From: Ridgeia piscesae
Taxonomy: Eukaryota; Annelida; Polychaeta; Sabellida; Siboglinidae
Assembly (NCBI GenBank): GCA_025642075.2
Contig: JAODUO010000135.1
Location: 240,001 to 304,000 of the forward strand
Direction of reading: 5' to 3'
DNA length: 64,000 nt
Positions 62,950-64,000 of the stretch are shown piece after piece. The stretch's first letter is position 1; each line of letters starts with the position of its first letter. The notes beneath the pieces are model-generated. The model did no database searches, was not told where the DNA came from, and saw nothing but the letters and a program-made list of their open reading frames with translations. A program made the translations under genes and the position numbers.

Positions 62950-63333
62950 AAGCTAGAGGACCCATCAGGTGTTGAGTTAGTGATGGAGAAGGTCATTGGG
63001 AAATGTCCCATTGTAGAGGAAAAGGTGGATGGATATTCCACGAAGTGTCTGTTAGACACAGTTGTGGAAGTGTCCATCATCACAGAGGAATTCTTCAAGA
63101 AACACCAGCTGCCACAGGGAAATGCGATGAAGGACATCACAGGATGTATCTCCATCACAGCAGCAAATGGGTTGCTAGTGCTGTATCTTGGATATGTAGC
63201 ATGTGTGTTGATTATCATGGGTAAGGTGTTCAAGGACATGGGTTTCCTTGTGACAGGAGACAAGATGAACCCTGTCGTGCAACAGCAGAGAGTTGAACAT
63301 CTTTTAATAATTGGTTGCAACATTTTGCAATGA
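62950..63333 (+). pseudogene. Gypsy-type retrotransposon aspartic-protease remnant
   Basis: The frame reads IGKCPIVEEKVDGYSTKCLL followed by DTVVEVSIITEEFF, then CISITAANGLLVLYLGYV and a GCNIL ending. This follows the layout of retropepsin domains in Gypsy/Ty3 elements, where the active site is DTGS or DTGA. Here DTVV replaces it, so the enzyme should be inactive. A stop follows, and no reverse transcriptase is present before the integrase-like tail at 63421. Confidence 0.75.
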
Positions 63334-63420
63334 GTTGGGAATGCACTATCCTCTGAACCTGGGCCAAATTATTTTGAGTCAATCAAGGTGAATAATAGTT
63401 GACACAAGTGGTCTAGAGTA

Positions 63421-63738
63421 TTGTCAGAATTCAAGAATTGCAGTAATTATGGGATTAGGAAGGACATGCAAGATAGGAAGGGAACTGATGCACCACTGAA
63501 GTCTGGTGATAGAGTTTTTCTTAGGAACAAAGGTGTTCTAGGACAAAACAAAATACAGGATTGGTGGGTGGCCATCTCTTACAGAGTTGAGGAAAGGATA
63601 AATCCAGATAGTCCTCTATATCACATTCATCGAGTCGATGGTCTGGGACAAGCTAGGGTGGTGCATCGTTCTGCGATACCAGATGTCAAGGATATCCAGG
63701 TCACAGCAGAGAACAGAGTAAATGCACCAGACGAGTGA
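63421..63738 (+). pseudogene. Gypsy-type integrase C-terminal remnant
   Basis: The frame contains APLKSGDRVFLRNKGVLGQN, then KIQDWWVAISYRVEERINPD, YHIHRVDG and ARVVHRSAI. This matches the C-terminal module of Ty3/Gypsy integrases (L..GDRVLLRN.G..GK.K..D.W, then Y.V....G....LHRN). The catalytic core and RT/RNase H are deleted between this and the protease remnant. Confidence 0.8.
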
Positions 63739-64000
63739 ATGTACACAGGAAACTGTGTGCACTCACTCGTGGATCAACATGTGAAGTCAACTGTGGAGGG
63801 GAGCTCCACACTAGTCAATTGGTGGATGATACTTTGTAAAGTACACAATGCACTGATGCTGACTTTTCAAGCAGAAACTGTTTCCTCGACACTAGTACTT
63901 GAGGATGATGGAGTTTAGAGGGAAGAGGAAAGAGTCACTGATATTCTTTCATACTACTACATGTATATAGTGACAAGTTGCACCTGAGCAGTCGTAACAG
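63739..64000. other. no gene recognised; possible Gypsy tail
   Basis: It runs to the window edge. It may contain the end of the element or a long terminal repeat, which cannot be tested without the adjoining sequence. Confidence 0.3.

Noticed and set aside
62292..62975. 227-codon frame of QHQLLDHSNR repeats as a novel protein
   Set aside because: It is a 30-bp minisatellite with frame slips and no plausible start or domain.

Overview
This is animal nuclear DNA. The genes are intron-split, intergenic space is large, and animal-specific families are present (Wnt, class A GPCRs, a SETMAR-type SET protein). Most of the rest is retrotransposon and DNA-transposon debris plus an exceptional load of micro- and minisatellites. 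No bacterial-type operon, CRISPR array or phage cassette is visible. The mixture (Wnt16-like gene, orphan GPCRs, CR1/Jockey- and RTE-like LINEs, Gypsy, pogo and hAT remnants, long (TA)n/(GT)n runs) fits a marine invertebrate, perhaps an invertebrate deuterostome. The species cannot be fixed from the sequence.

Layout. 1-240: microsatellite. 2530-2729: a 200-bp TTAA-bounded MITE. 3681-3892: a LINE tail. 6206-8092 (+): the last three exons of a Wnt16-like ligand, with microsatellites in two introns. 9540-10200: diverged ~133-bp repeats. 12550-13509 (-): an intronless class A GPCR. 14772-16650 (-): a decayed CR1/Jockey-group LINE with a SINE-like insert. 17490-20980: tandem repeats and very long (CACG)n, (CA)n, (TA)n and (GT)n arrays. 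20996-21858: an internally deleted LINE. 22707-23828: a 1.1-kb ACT/ACC triplet region. 25806-26744 (+): a second class A GPCR. 31620-31880 (-): a tRNA-type SINE fragment. 33940-34640: an RTE-like LINE fragment. 36384-37135: a 31-bp minisatellite. 38160-38954 (-): the main exon of a SETMAR-type histone methyltransferase, with a 30-bp minisatellite just upstream. 39830-40710: another LINE remnant. 42575-43416: an 842-bp near-perfect palindrome. 43535-44393: a hAT-type non-autonomous element. 46080-46640: an RTE-like fragment, followed by a 136/175-bp tandem array to about 50040. 55560-55700: a possible hAT remnant. 58690-59224: a pogo-type DDE transposase remnant. 60087-61984: a candidate three-exon gene. 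62301-62940: a 30-bp minisatellite. 62950-63738: a Gypsy remnant.

The recognisable genes (Wnt16-like ligand, two GPCRs, SET methyltransferase) are unrelated neighbours, with no sign of joint function. I found no convincing new multi-gene system. The most unusual items are structural: the palindrome, satellites whose units appear to come from neighbouring transposon coding tails, and the small unrecognised gene candidate. All intron boundaries and family calls were made by eye and are unverified.
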